Positions 21,419-32,430 of a DNA stretch of 64,000 nt are shown here, one piece after another (positions within the stretch are counted from its first letter, which is position 1; every line of letters starts with the position of its first letter). Origin of the DNA: Mytilus trossulus (taxonomy: Eukaryota > Mollusca > Bivalvia > Mytilida > Mytilidae); the NCBI RefSeq assembly GCF_036588685.1, contig NC_086381.1, forward strand, positions 63,371,436-63,435,435, given 5' to 3'. The notes beneath the pieces were generated by a model that saw nothing but the letters and a program-made list of their open reading frames with translations, had not been told where the DNA came from and made no database searches. A program made the position numbers and the translations under genes.

Positions 21419-22016
21419 TATTAAAAGAAACTCTGAGTTTTTGATTCGAACATCTTGAACCGACTCAACGTTAAAACAAATATTCCAGAAGCTATGTGGT
21501 TTGCGTAAAATGGCATATTGATATTAAAAAATCTTCACATACTCTCAAAACATCAGTCAGTGGTTGTCTTTAATTATAAATCAAAATATATGATGAGGTT
21601 TGCAATGCTCAGAAATTGACACCGGAAAAGTTCTATGTGTCTCAATTAAACTAGTAACTACTATACGTACTTGAAAACACTATGTGTTACCAAGGAGGTT
21701 ATATCGGTGTTACTAAATAAAAAAATAGTATCCGACAAAGATGGAAAATAGGGAATTAAGTATCCTTACCACATCTAATTGACCCCTTACGCTGCCCACA
21801 TCCTAGGGAGATGGTACGATTTGTGCTATTACAAATAATCAAAATGATAACTTAAAAGTACTCACGTGTCGGCTATAATCATTTGTAGTGTAAATATATG
21901 ATATAATATTTTGTGTTTGTTCCTAACATGTGTTTTCATATCTGATCAACACACCCCATGCACTGGTTGTATCAATAAGTTTCTATTTATATTTTGTACT
22001 ACTATCTTGATGTAGT

Positions 22017-22024
22017 AGATAAGT
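22017..22024 (+). repeat. 8-bp target site duplication, left of foldback element 1
   Basis: agataagt, identical to 28300-28307, lies directly outside the terminal ATGGAACGCCA. Confidence 0.85.
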
Positions 22025-22065
22025 ATGGAACGCCAACAATGTCTTATTATGCCCATTTTTCATAA

Positions 22066-22640
22066 CATGTTGTGCATTTACCTTTATTTGTTGTGCATTT
22101 ACCTTTATATGATGTGCATTTACCTTTATATGATTTGCACTTGTCATCATATGATGTGCAAACACCTTTATATGATGTGCAAATATCCTTTTTTAATGTG
22201 CAAACATCATTTTATGATGTGCAAACATCATTATATGATGTGCAAACATCATTATATGATGTGCAAACAGACTTATATGATGTGCAAACATACTTATATG
22301 ATGCACATATATACTTATATGATGTGCAAATATACTTATATGATGTGCAAATGTACTTATATGATGTGCAAACATTCTTATTTGATGTGAAAATATACTT
22401 ATATTATGTTGAAAGATCCTTATATGATGTGCAAATATACTTATATGCTGTGCAAATATACTTATATGATGTGTACATATCATTATATGATGTGCAGTTT
22501 CCCTTATGTTATGTGCAAACATCTTTATATGATGTGTTTGTGTCATTATATTATGTGCTTGTAATCTTATATTATGTGGTTTTATTTACTTCATTATGTG
22601 ATGTCGAAACGTCATTATATGATGTGCTTTCATCGTCGTT
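22066..22640 (+). repeat. 21-bp subrepeat array, left arm of element 1
   Basis: About 27 units of ttatatgatgtgcaaacata plus c. Units near the tip use catttacct in place of caaacatac. Because 21 is a multiple of three, long frames stay open on both strands. These frames encode only period-7 repeats (for example YDVQTYL) and are not credible genes. Confidence 0.92.
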
Positions 22641-22710
22641 ATGGTCAATGAACATGATTACGATTAGAATGATTAATGTCTACGTCATAACTGATTCCGA
22701 TCTGCTTCTG

Positions 22711-24235
22711 CGGAGTAACCGTTACTACTAATTAGGATCAAATCTGTTGCTACCGTTTGGAAAATGGTTGAGCTTTGAGATAAACCTTGGCATGTTAATA
22801 CCTCGTTTTAAAATGCGAAAAATCACATCTGGTATTGTTGGAAAATTGTAAAAATATAAATGAATTGCAAAGTTTTGTTTAAATCGCAAGTCTTTAATAA
22901 TAAACATACGGAGTCTACAATACGGTTAAGGTTATCAAATTTAATAAATAATTCTTTTATGTCATGCTCTATGATCGTTTTAACGAGGGAAGGCATTATA
23001 TTTGTCAATTTCGGTATACCTAACGTTAGTAATTTATCTATACTTAAGAAGATAATACACAAAGTTTAGTATTTTCATTTAAGTAAATATTGCCTTTCTG
23101 ATTACTTTAGCTGTTCGAGTTTCTCTTTATATATTCTTAAGATAGACACAAACAGTTGGGAATAAAACGGACTCTGATAGAGTAATTGCTCATATAAGGA
23201 ACCGGTCATTTGTAACCAAAAAAACAAGAGGGGATAGGAAAACTGGCATTTAATTGTATAAAGTTATAAATTGCCGCGGTATAATGTTATGCCGAATTCT
23301 TCGTCAACCGTAGGCATCAATCTTTACGCCTCGTTTTGCTCACCTGAATTGTTAAAACCTGAAAAGTCGCTAACAACTTTCATACTTCAGTACTTTGATT
23401 ATATATGTTCTTGTCTATACCTTGCAAGAAAAGGTTTCTCTATTATTAGTTATCAAGATATATATATAATAGCCAATAAAACAACAAAACTCTGAAAAGC
23501 CAAAACAGCCCAAAAAGTACCTTTACTATAGAGTATATTCAGACACATTGCACTATTTGGGTTTTTTTTTTAAATATATTATGTTTCCAGGATAAACGCA
23601 AAATTTAAAAGCCGTTGCCGTAAATCTTCACTTTGAAAAATTCAAAACACCACTCTCCATCTGTAAGAGAACAACAGGTCTCAGTAAAAAATAAATAAAT
23701 TCAGTGTTTTAAGTTCATTTAGACAGCAGATTAAAAACGCTCAATTCTATGGTTTTGTTGGATTGATACACACCCTCAAAAATTTAAAGGCTGAAATGTC
23801 ATTGGCTGATGTAATATATACAAGGACAGAAAATAAAATGACGTGTTGTCAAATCCTTGTATCAAAAGCTTAAACATATAATATGTACATTATATATTAA
23901 TAAATAAATGTGTTAGACACCGACTCTAGTTTGAGGGAAGGAGCACGTGTATTTCCTTGTTCGAAATTAAATATAAACAAAAAAAACATGGTTTATCTTT
24001 TTTTTAAGTTTCATCATTGTTTTATTTTTTCCTCATCTTAAATGGAAACAAACTATTTCGCTTCCCTTCTGAAATAGACAAAATCTCTTTCAAGAAATTT
24101 AGAATCCAACATTTACAAAACAACTCCCCCCCTTCACATAAAAAATATCAATGGTCGGTACGTTAGCCCTGTTTAATTTAGTCAAGAGGTGAATACTAGT
24201 ATATGAGCGGCTTCCCACGAAACCTTTTATATTGC
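22711..24235. other. Interior of foldback element 1, no gene identified
   Basis: AT-rich sequence with only short frames (for example 22860-23069 and its antisense partner 22823-23062) that lack family signal. No transposase motif is seen. Confidence 0.45.
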
Positions 24236-24600
24236 GGGTTACTGCATGTCTATATAGCTAGTGGTGGTACTTTCGTCGTAGCATGTTCGCCTCAAGAGAG
24301 AGACGTCGTGGGTTCGAACCTCGGCCGGGTCAAAACCAAAGACATTAAAATTCATATTTACATGCTGCTTCCAAGCTAATTATATAAGCACGCGGGATTA
24401 AGGATTAAGAGAAAAAGCTGGTCGGTTCGGAATCAGAAAAATGTGTCCGGGTAAGGTGATATACAATTCTTCCTTCGGAAGGTCAGGGGGTCTCTCCGGG
24501 CACTTCTGCTCTCTCCACCAATATAAACTCACCGCCACGAAATAGCATGAAAGTGTTGAAAGTGGCGCTAAATAACAGTCAATCAATCATCCATACCGGT
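24236..24600 (+). mobile_element. tRNA-derived SINE inside foldback element 1
   Basis: The head ggtggtactttcgtcgtagc followed by atgttcgcct looks like a tRNA A-box region. The B box cgtgggttcgaacctc lies at about 24308. The body contains ggggtctctccgggcactt and ctctccaccaatataaact. The 3' end is gtggcgctaaataacagtc followed by aatcaatcat. It appears near full length. Confidence 0.75.
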
Positions 24601-25020
24601 ATACTTATGGCCTCTAAATCTATATATTTAGTATCACAAAGTCATTGTATGACATCAGTATACATAGATAAAAATTATAACTATTTACAGTTTACTATAC
24701 AAAAGAAGAGAGATAGACAGGTTTCAAAATTACTGAGCCAGCTGGTGGACAAACGCACGTGTTTATATATTTTTTTTTAATAAACGAACAAGCTGAAGTT
24801 GACATTTTACAGAAATCTTACACACCTTTCCTGTTTTCAAGTTTCCGTACATGGCTTAAAGTCTTATCGGATAAATATTTTTTGTCATATTAAAATTTCC
24901 CGTTTTAGTAACAACAATTCCCATATAGTTATATTGTTTTATCATCTCAATGTTAGTATAATAGTGAGAAAATCGAAGATTTTTTGGCTTCCGTCCAAAA
25001 AAAAAACCCTACTAAGACTT

Positions 25021-25312
25021 TAATTTTGTCAACTTTCCTTTCAAGTTCCAAGCCTTACAATAATCATGGAAAGCATTGAGTTGAGTCTGCAGGTCCAGTG
25101 CTGTTTCAGCCAACAAGTTCAACACCGTGTCATCTGCAAACAATTTAACAAAACACTTAAGATATATTTTTAATTTTCTTTCCAGATCTTCTGGTATAGT
25201 TCTGTTTAGTCCTGTGATATTATTAGTCACTAAGAAATTATTTTAGTCAATCAAAAGTAAATAGAATAGGAGAGGGGATACGTTTTCTCCTTGTCGAACA
25301 CCATTGTCACAA
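25021..25312 (-). pseudogene. Non-LTR reverse transcriptase remnant
   Basis: The minus strand reads NGVRQGENVSPLLF, then an in-frame TAA near 25243, then LERKLKIYLKCFVKLFADDT, VLNLLAETALDLQTQLN and YCKAWNLKGKLTK. The GVRQGE and FADD blocks are RT motifs typical of LINEs. Only about 95 codons remain, with a stop between the two motifs, so it is a dead fragment. It differs clearly from the reverse transcriptase at 10541. Confidence 0.8.
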
Positions 25313-25346
25313 GCAAGCAAAGTATTCCGAATTATAATTGCTACCG

Positions 25347-25833
25347 TGTATCATCGGTACAGCGGATATAGCTTTATAGGTACAATGTACTTCGAAGCGT
25401 GAAAAGCTATATACCGTACATTTATTTAACTATGCACCGTACAGAAGGATTCATGTGGTCAGCTATACACAACGCTTCTTGTCGGAATAAAATATCGAAA
25501 AATAACATATGTACAAAATATTTCAACGCCAACAGTGGCCTTCTATCAGAAAAAGAGATGCAATGAATATAGAATCATATCGGATGAGACGAGCGCCAAC
25601 TTCTTTGACAAGTATTTGCACATGTTTTTAGTAAGGATTCTTGTTTTGGGCAAATAGTGAGACTTCTCTAATCAATAACCTACCACCAAATCATTTCTTA
25701 AAACAACAAATGTTTTAAGATTGAAGTACATATTGATATAATGTTAACAGTACAAAGATTTTCGTACCGTGTCAGAAGAAAAATCAATCACGACCCCTTG
25801 GTTAGTACCTATATCCGCTGTACCGATGATACA
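25347..25833. mobile_element. Small terminal-inverted-repeat element
   Basis: tgtatcatcggtacagcgga plus tatag at 25347 is repeated in perfect reverse complement ending at about 25833. The 487-bp interior encodes nothing recognisable. A target duplication is not obvious. Confidence 0.65.
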
Positions 25834-26257
25834 AGGAGATGCCAGCGAGCGGGCAAGTGTTGAAACAAAAAGTGATGACACAGTAATAAGGTGGACACAG
25901 TAATGACAAACCTAATGTTTTTAATTCTATTTTTTTAAAGAGACGAAAAAGAGAAACAAAATGCAAAAGACGGGCGTCACCCCATTCATCTCGGTTGGAA
26001 AATAAAAATATTAAATACCCTAAATTGGAAAAAGTGTGGCAAAGTGTGATTTTCAGTGTTTGTTTTCTCCCTTTTAACTCAATAACTGTATCGTCTACGT
26101 AAAATCCGTTGCCATTACCGAAAAGGATCAAAGTAAGAACCACAACGGTAAAATCCGTTCTAATCGGACGAAAAAAAAAAATCTAAAACACTTCGTAAGG
26201 AATCAACCCTTCATATCTCAGAATTCGTTGACGCTACTCCAATTCTGTTGACATACT

Positions 26258-26575
26258 AACATTGAGAATGGAAATGGGGAATGTGTCAAAGAGACAACAA
26301 CCCGACCAAACAAAAAAAACAACAGCAGAAGGTCACCAACAGGTCTTCAATGTAGCGAGAAATTCCCGCACCCGGAGGCGTCCTTCAGCTGACCCCTAAA
26401 CAAATATATACTAGTTCAGTGATAATGAACGCCATACTAATTTCCAAATTGTACACAAGAAACTTAAATCAAAATAATACAAGACTAACAAAGGCCAGAG
26501 GCTCCTGACTTGGGACAGGCGCAAAAATGCGGCGGGGTTAACCATGTTTGTGAGATCTCAACCCTCCCCCTATAC
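26258..26575. mobile_element. Dispersed repeat (ggaatgtgtcaaagagacaac family), near full copy
   Basis: It has gaaatggggaatgtgtcaaa, gagacaacaacccgaccaaa, cagcagaaggtcaccaacag, gaggcgtccttcagctgacc, acaaaggccagaggctcctg and ggcgcaaaaatgcggcgggg. It is the reverse complement of the repeats at 13885, 44640 and 50340, and parallel to 59700. Confidence 0.8.
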
Positions 26576-26734
26576 TTTTAACCAATGTAGAAAAGTAAAC
26601 GCATAACAATACGCACATTAAAATTCAGTTCAAGAGAACTCATATTTCAGAATTTTATTAGCATTTAAAAAATCTCCATTCAAATAAGTTGAAAATAAAC
26701 AATCTGTATATGCCAATATGTGCTCATTGTTAAA

Positions 26735-26835
26735 AACCGTATGGTGACCTATAGTTATTAATTTCTGTGTCATTTGGTCTATTGTGGAGAGTTGTCTCAT
26801 TAGCAAAGATACCACTTTTCTTTTGTTATAATCAC
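26735..26835 (+). mobile_element. aatgagacaac-family repeat fragment
   Basis: It has atggtgacctatagttatta, tgtgtcatttggtctattgt and ggagagttgtctcattagca in the family order. Confidence 0.75.
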
Positions 26836-27264
26836 CCACATAGCCATTTCGCATTTCGTGGGCACTACGTCGACTAAGCTTGCAGTCTTCGAAATTGTTG
26901 TGGTATTTTCTCACATAATTAGCGTTTTCTGTGGAAAAAAGATTGGTTCAAATACAAATTAAAAGTCCTATCACACATATTTCCGACTTGATATGGTATT
27001 AGAGGAGTTGCGGCTCAATGAAATCGATCTCTTCCTTTAGTAGCATAGATTAAATGATATACTAGATTTAATATCATTGTACATATTCAATACTACATTA
27101 TACATCTTACCATTTACATATTAACATAAATAGTATTCAATAACATTTCATAAAACAAACCATCTCGCCATAGTATGCATAAGTAGATAATTTTATATTG
27201 TTATTGTTATGAAATATTTTTGAAACATACGGTGATTTCAATGGTGTCTTTTGCAATGAATAGA

Positions 27265-27415
27265 AATAAGCAGATGTGGTATGAGACTCAGAGCCACTGA
27301 GACAACTCTCCATCCAAGTCATAATTTGTAAGAGGAAACAATTATAGGTCATAGTACGACCTTCAACACGGAGCATATGCTTAAACCGAATAGCAAGCTA
27401 TAAAAGGCTCTTAAG
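27265..27415 (-). mobile_element. aatgagacaac-family repeat, diverged copy
   Basis: It has agcagatgtggtatgagact, ctgagacaactctccatcc, acaattataggtcatagtac and agctataaaaggct in order. Confidence 0.7.
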
Positions 27416-27674
27416 TGTGTTATCATTTTCTCCACAGCCGGGAATTTCTTCAACTAGCTCCTGTATGAACTGATCTTAATCTTCAACCGAAATTTTTGAA
27501 ACATTGATTTTGTTAAATTGCTTTGTCTCATTTTCCCTATAAATTGCACTATCGCTAGCGATTGACACATATTTGAGCCGGGTTAATAGTTTACAGAAGC
27601 AGATCGGAATCAGATATGACGTAGACAGTAATCATTCTAATCGTAATCATGTTCATTGACCATATCGACGATGA

Positions 27675-28262
27675 AAGCACATCATATAATGACGTTTCGA
27701 CATCATATAATGAAGTAAACCTAACCACATAATATAAGATTACAAGCACATAATATAATGACACAACCACATCATATAAAGATGTTTCCACGTAATATAA
27801 GGGTAACTGCACATCATATAATGATATGTACACACGATATAAGGATCTTTGCACATCATATAAGTATATTTGCACATCATATAAGGATATTTTCACATAA
27901 TATAAGTACATTTGCACATCATATAATAATGTTTGCACATCATATAATAATGTTTGCACATCATATAAGAATGTTTGCACATCTTATAAGTATATTTGCA
28001 CATCATATTAGTATATTTGCACATCATATAAGTATATATACACATCATATAAGTATGTTTGCACATAATATAATGACCTTTGCACATCATATAAGGATAT
28101 TTGAACATCATATAAGGATATTTGCACATCATATAAAGGTTTTTGCACATCATATAATGACAAGTGCACATCATAAAAAGGTAAAAGCACAGCATATAAA
28201 GGTAAAAGCACAGCATATAAAGGTAAATACACATCATATAAAGGTAAAAGCACATCATATAA
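27675..28262 (-). repeat. 21-bp subrepeat array, right arm of element 1
   Basis: Reverse-complement counterpart of 22066-22640, about 28 units, with the same tip-specific variants (aaaggtaaaagcacagcatat near the outer end). The mirror placement of variants shows the arms derive from one inverted duplication. Confidence 0.92.
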
Positions 28263-28299
28263 TGAAAATGGTCATAGCAAGACAGTGTTGGCGTTCCAT

Positions 28300-28307
28300 A
28301 GATAAGT
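28300..28307 (+). repeat. 8-bp target site duplication, right of foldback element 1
   Basis: agataagt, identical to 22017-22024. Confidence 0.85.
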
Positions 28308-28839
28308 CATAAGCTAACTTCCGGTAGTAAACTAGTATATATAGTATATGTAAAAGACTATGATAAAAGACGCAAGGTAGTCATTAATGTCATTTATTAC
28401 GCAACAAGTCAAAGATGAAAAGATTAATGTCATGTACTTGTAGATGAACATACCCGAATTGTCAATCGGTCACATTCGTTAGAAATACGAATGAAATATT
28501 TGGCACTGAACGTTGGGAAAATGAACCATCATTGATTGTTTGTTCATATTCCATTAATTGATGCTGAATATTAATGTTGCATACTGTAAGGTGGTTGCCA
28601 AGAAAGATGGCAGATCAAGGCAAATATGAGAAAGCTTAAAAATGGTGGGAATAAAAACAAACCTTGTACCCTTACTGCCAACTGATCAAACTAGTACGGA
28701 ATATGAATGAAATATTTGCCACTAGCCGTTTGAAAAAGAACCATGGAGCATTTTTTATTATTATTATTTACTGTTAATTGATGCTGAATAATTATGGAAC
28801 GCCATAGCTGTCTTATATGTCTTTTTTATTGCTTTTCTA

Positions 28840-29335
28840 TTATAAGATGGTGCTTTTCTATTATAAGATGGTGCTTTTCTATTATAAGATGATGGTTTTC
28901 TATTATAAGATGGTGCTTTTCTATTATAAGATGATGGTTTTCTATTATAAGATGGTGCTTTTCTATTATAAGATGGTGCTTTTCTATTATAAGATGATGG
29001 TTTTCTATTATAAGATGGTGCTTTTCTATTATAAGGTGCTTTTTTATTATAAGGTGCTTTTCTATTATTAGGTGCTTTTCTATTATAAGGTGGTTTTCTA
29101 TTATAAGGTGCTTTTCTATTATAAGGTGCTTTTCTATTATAAGATGGTGCTTTTCTATTATAAGATGATGGTTTTCTATTATAAGATGGTGCTTTTCTAT
29201 TATAAGGTGCTTTTTTATTATAAGGTGCTTTTCTATTATAAGGTGCTTTTCTATTATAAGGTGGTTTTCTATTATAAGGTGATTTTCTATTATAAGGTGC
29301 TTTTCTATTATAAGGTGCTTTTTTATTATGTGATG
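28840..29335 (+). repeat. 21/18-bp subrepeat array, left arm of element 2
   Basis: About 24 units. Frames stay open because the units are multiples of three and translate to FYYKMVL-type repeats. These are not credible proteins. Confidence 0.92.
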
Positions 29336-30808
29336 GTGGTTCCCGTGATTAACCGGGAGTGTGGGGAACCACTAATGACAAGACGATTGTCCGGATAGTG
29401 ACAAGACGGTTTACCGGACGAGATATAAATAGTCATAACTTTTTTGTTATTCGGTAGATTGGTTTAATATTTGTAGACCTTAAAGATATTAAAATATATA
29501 TTATGAAAATCAAACAAAATAAGTGAAAAAAAAATATTTTTGAGCAAATAAAGTTGACCGGACGGTATTCACACTCGTCGTTATACGCTGTACATATATT
29601 CAACTTGTCGACAACAAGTGTTAATATCTTTGACAATAATTGTCCAAGTAATTCAGGAATCTGTGAGACTTAAAAACAAATTATACGAAAATATAAATTT
29701 ATAGTAAAAACAAATATGTTTCTGCTAAAAAAGTTGACCGGACTGAATTCACATTCGCCGATGTGTTTAACAGAGACATATATGATACATGAAGAGATTC
29801 GCACATCTATAATTGTATTTTAGGTCTTTGGTTTTAAATATATTAACAGGTTTTTCTTTCTTCACAGAAGGTTGACTGTCAGTAAGAAGTATCTGATGAT
29901 CTTGACTGCCATTATCAGCATACCTCATTCTTAGTAGATTTCGGTGTTTATACAACCTTTCTGTTTGACTGAGGTATTTTTTAACTTGGCTGGTGTTTTC
30001 AACTTGGCTGATGTCTTTAACCTGGCTGGTGTTTTGTTGTTTTTGGAGACTGAGGTTCCAAGAGAAAGGACACTCAAATAATGTGCCTCCTAAGAGTCCG
30101 AGAAGCTCTCGGGATGCACGATTTTGCGTATTTTTTTTCAAGGCTTCTGGGGGTCTTGAGCGACCGCCAGACCCCTCACCGAATGGTGAATATATTTTGC
30201 CTCAATTTTAAATTTAAATATAGTGACAGACTAGTTAGTGACAGTGCAGTATTATACAAAGTAACTTTGTGTTCGATGCCCGTCCTTTATTTTCTATTGT
30301 AAAGTGTCTGAACACGACTGAATGCAAGTTTACTTCTTCGATGTAAAAGGTCATATTGGAATACATTGTTGTTGTTTTTTCAAATGATTTGATACCGGCA
30401 GATTGGTGGTCTCACTTTAATTTAATCCATGTCAGCTATCTAGTTTTATCTTTAAAAAAAAAGAGAGAGCCAGTTTTGGCATTCTTTAATAAAAAGTTCA
30501 ATTCACTGTAATCTTTGTTTGGATTCTGATTGCCATCTGATTATATAAGTTAATTCAATTAAATGTATTTGATGTCTCAGGTGTGAAAACTTAAATGACA
30601 TGATTATTTGCTTGATTAGTGATTACGACAGGTGTCAAAATTAGATAGTAATCTAATTAAATACATGTAATAAATATTTTATATATCAGGTCTTCTAGTG
30701 TGCTGGTGAACTTACTCAAGTCAATATTTTGAGCTCAAAGTTTTTATTAATTTATTTTATTTATTTATTTATTAATGAAATGCACATTTATACCCCTGGG
30801 GGTTAATA
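29336..30808. other. Interior of foldback element 2
   Basis: A block containing aaagttgaccggac followed by ttcacactcg or ttcacattcg occurs twice, at about 29548 and 29730, roughly 185 bp apart. At 29767-30141 (minus) a 124-codon frame has the internal repeat SQVKDISQVENTSQVKKYLS and a hydrophilic stretch MRYADNGSQDHQILLTDSQP. It could be an exon fragment but matches no family I know. A dispersed motif (tctgggggtcttgagcgacc) lies near 30145. Confidence 0.45.
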
Positions 30809-30809
30809 A

Positions 30810-31680
30810 TAGAAATAGATAGAAAAGCACCTTATAATAGAAAAGCACCTTATAATAAAAAAGCACCTTATAATAGAAAAGCACCTTATAATAGAAAAGC
30901 ACCTTATAATAGAAAACAACCTTATAATAGAAAAGCACCTTATAATAGAAAACAACCTTATAATAAAAAAGCACCTTATAATAGAAAAGCACCTTATAAT
31001 AGAAAAGCACCTTATAATAGAAAACCACCATCTTATAATAGAAAAGCACCATCTTATAATAGAAAACCATCATCTTATAATAGAAAACCATCATCTTATA
31101 ATAGAAAAGCACCATCTTATAATAGAAAAGCACCATCTTATAATAGAAAAGCACCATCTTATAATAGAAAACCATCATCTTATAATAGAAAAGCACCATC
31201 TTATAATAGAAAACCATCATCTTATAATAGAAAACCATCATCTTATAATAGAAAAGCACCATCTTATAATAGAAAACCATCATCTTATAATAGAAAACCA
31301 CCATCTTATAATAGAAAAGCACCATCTTATAATAGAAAAGCACCATCTTATAATAGAAAACCATCATCTTATAATAGAAAAGCACCATCTTATAATAGAA
31401 AAGCACCATCTTATAATAGAAAAGCACCATCTTATAATAGAAAACCATCATCTTATAATAGAAAAGCACCATCTTATAATAGAAAACCATCATCTTATAA
31501 TAGAAAACCACCATCTTATAATAGAAAAGCACCATCTTATAATAGAAAACCATCATCTTATAATAGAAAAGCACCATCTTATAATAGAAAAGCACCATCT
31601 TATAATAGAAAAGCACCATCTTATAATAGAAAACCACCATCTTATAATAGAAAACCACCATCTTATAATAGAAAAGCAAT
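30810..31680 (-). repeat. 21/18-bp subrepeat array, right arm of element 2
   Basis: About 42 units on the minus strand, so the arm is longer than the left (about 24 units). The 304-codon open frame here is a by-product of period-21 and period-18 repetition. Confidence 0.92.
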
Positions 31681-32430
31681 AAAAAAAAGACACATAAGAC
31701 AGCTATGGCGTTCCATAAATAATAATGTTGTATACTATAAGGTGGTTGCCACGAAGAAAGCAGATCAATTAAGGCAAATGAGAGAAAGCTAACAAAAAAT
31801 TATGGGAAATAAATAAACTAAACCTACCCCTATGTAATCCGGTGAAACAAGTACGCAATGCGATTGAAATATTTGCCACTGGACGTTTGGAAAAGAATCA
31901 TTACGCTTGATTATTTGCATGACATTCCGTTAAACTGATTGATGTTTAATATCAATGTAGTATATTAGTATACCGGGTTATTGCCAAGATAGTAAGGATA
32001 TCAAGAACGGTGAGAGAAAGTAGAGAAAAGGGTTGAAAAAAGAAAGTAAAACAAACCTTCCCTAACTGAACGTTTGGAACAGAAATATAAAGCTTGATTG
32101 TTTTCATCATTTTCCGTTTATTGATGTTGATATTGATTTTGTATGTTGTAAGGTTGTTGTCCAGAGAGTAGGGAGATCAAGAACGATGATAGCAAGTACA
32201 AAAATAGTGGGAAAAGAAAGAAAAACAAACCTCCCATAACTGGTCAAAGTAGTACGGAATACGATTGAAGTATTTGCCACTGAACGTTTGGAACATAAAG
32301 CTTGACTGTTTTCATCATTTTCCGTTAATAGATGCTGATTTTAATTTTGAAAACTGAAAGGTTTTTGTCCTGAAAGATGGGAGGTCAAGAACGGTGAGAG
32401 AATAACGAAAATGGCAGGAAATTTGGATAA

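Larger units (their letters stand above)
22025..28299. mobile_element. Foldback-type element 1 (6.3 kb)
   Basis: Its inverted terminal arms, 22025-22710 and 27594-28299, are about 690-700 bp long. Each begins with ATGGAACGCCAACA and continues through a tandem array of 21-bp subrepeats (ttatatgatgtgcaaacatac-like). Each ends internally with shared unique sequence (gattccgatctgcttctg and its complement). The 8-bp duplication agataagt flanks both ends. The 4.9-kb interior carries a SINE, a reverse transcriptase remnant, a small inverted-repeat element and dispersed repeats. No transposase is recognisable. Long arms built of subrepeats define foldback elements. An 8-bp duplication fits hAT, P or Mutator-like transposition but does not decide among them. 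Confidence 0.85.
28794..31716. mobile_element. Foldback-type element 2 (2.9 kb)
   Basis: The termini ATGGAACGCCATAGCTGTCT (28794) and its reverse complement (ending 31716) share the first 11 bases with element 1. The left arm runs to about 29335. The right arm begins about 30810. Both are arrays of 21-bp (ttttctattataagatggtg plus c) and 18-bp (ttttctattataaggtgc) units, 21-mers outermost and 18-mers mostly inner. The flanks gaataatt (28786-28793) and aaataata (31717-31724) agree at 6 of 8 positions. The interior of about 1.5 kb has no recognisable transposase. Confidence 0.83.
28440..32430. repeat. Degenerate ~210-bp tandem repeat, split by foldback element 2
   Basis: Each unit carries gaaatatttgccactg(a/g)acg, a ttccgttaattgatgctga-like block, a taaggtggttgccaag-like block and a caaacct-like block. 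Units start near 28490, 28710, 31865, 32075 and 32270. The element at 28794-31716 sits inside the second unit. The gaaatatttgccactg block is shared with the dispersed repeat at 59930 (reverse orientation). Confidence 0.72.

Noticed and set aside
22025-22731. Open frames of 121 and 219 codons (CMCKHTYMM / LYDVQTY repeats)
   Set aside because: They exist only because the 21-bp unit is a multiple of three. Both strands and several frames are open and the inverted arm shows the same.
22066-28262. CRISPR-like array (regular short repeats)
   Set aside because: The repeats are contiguous with no unique spacers, in a eukaryotic context with SINEs and spliced genes.
30765-31679. 304-codon frame of FYYKMVL repeats
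   Set aside because: Product of the 21/18-bp subrepeat array of foldback element 2. No unique sequence, start context or splice signals.
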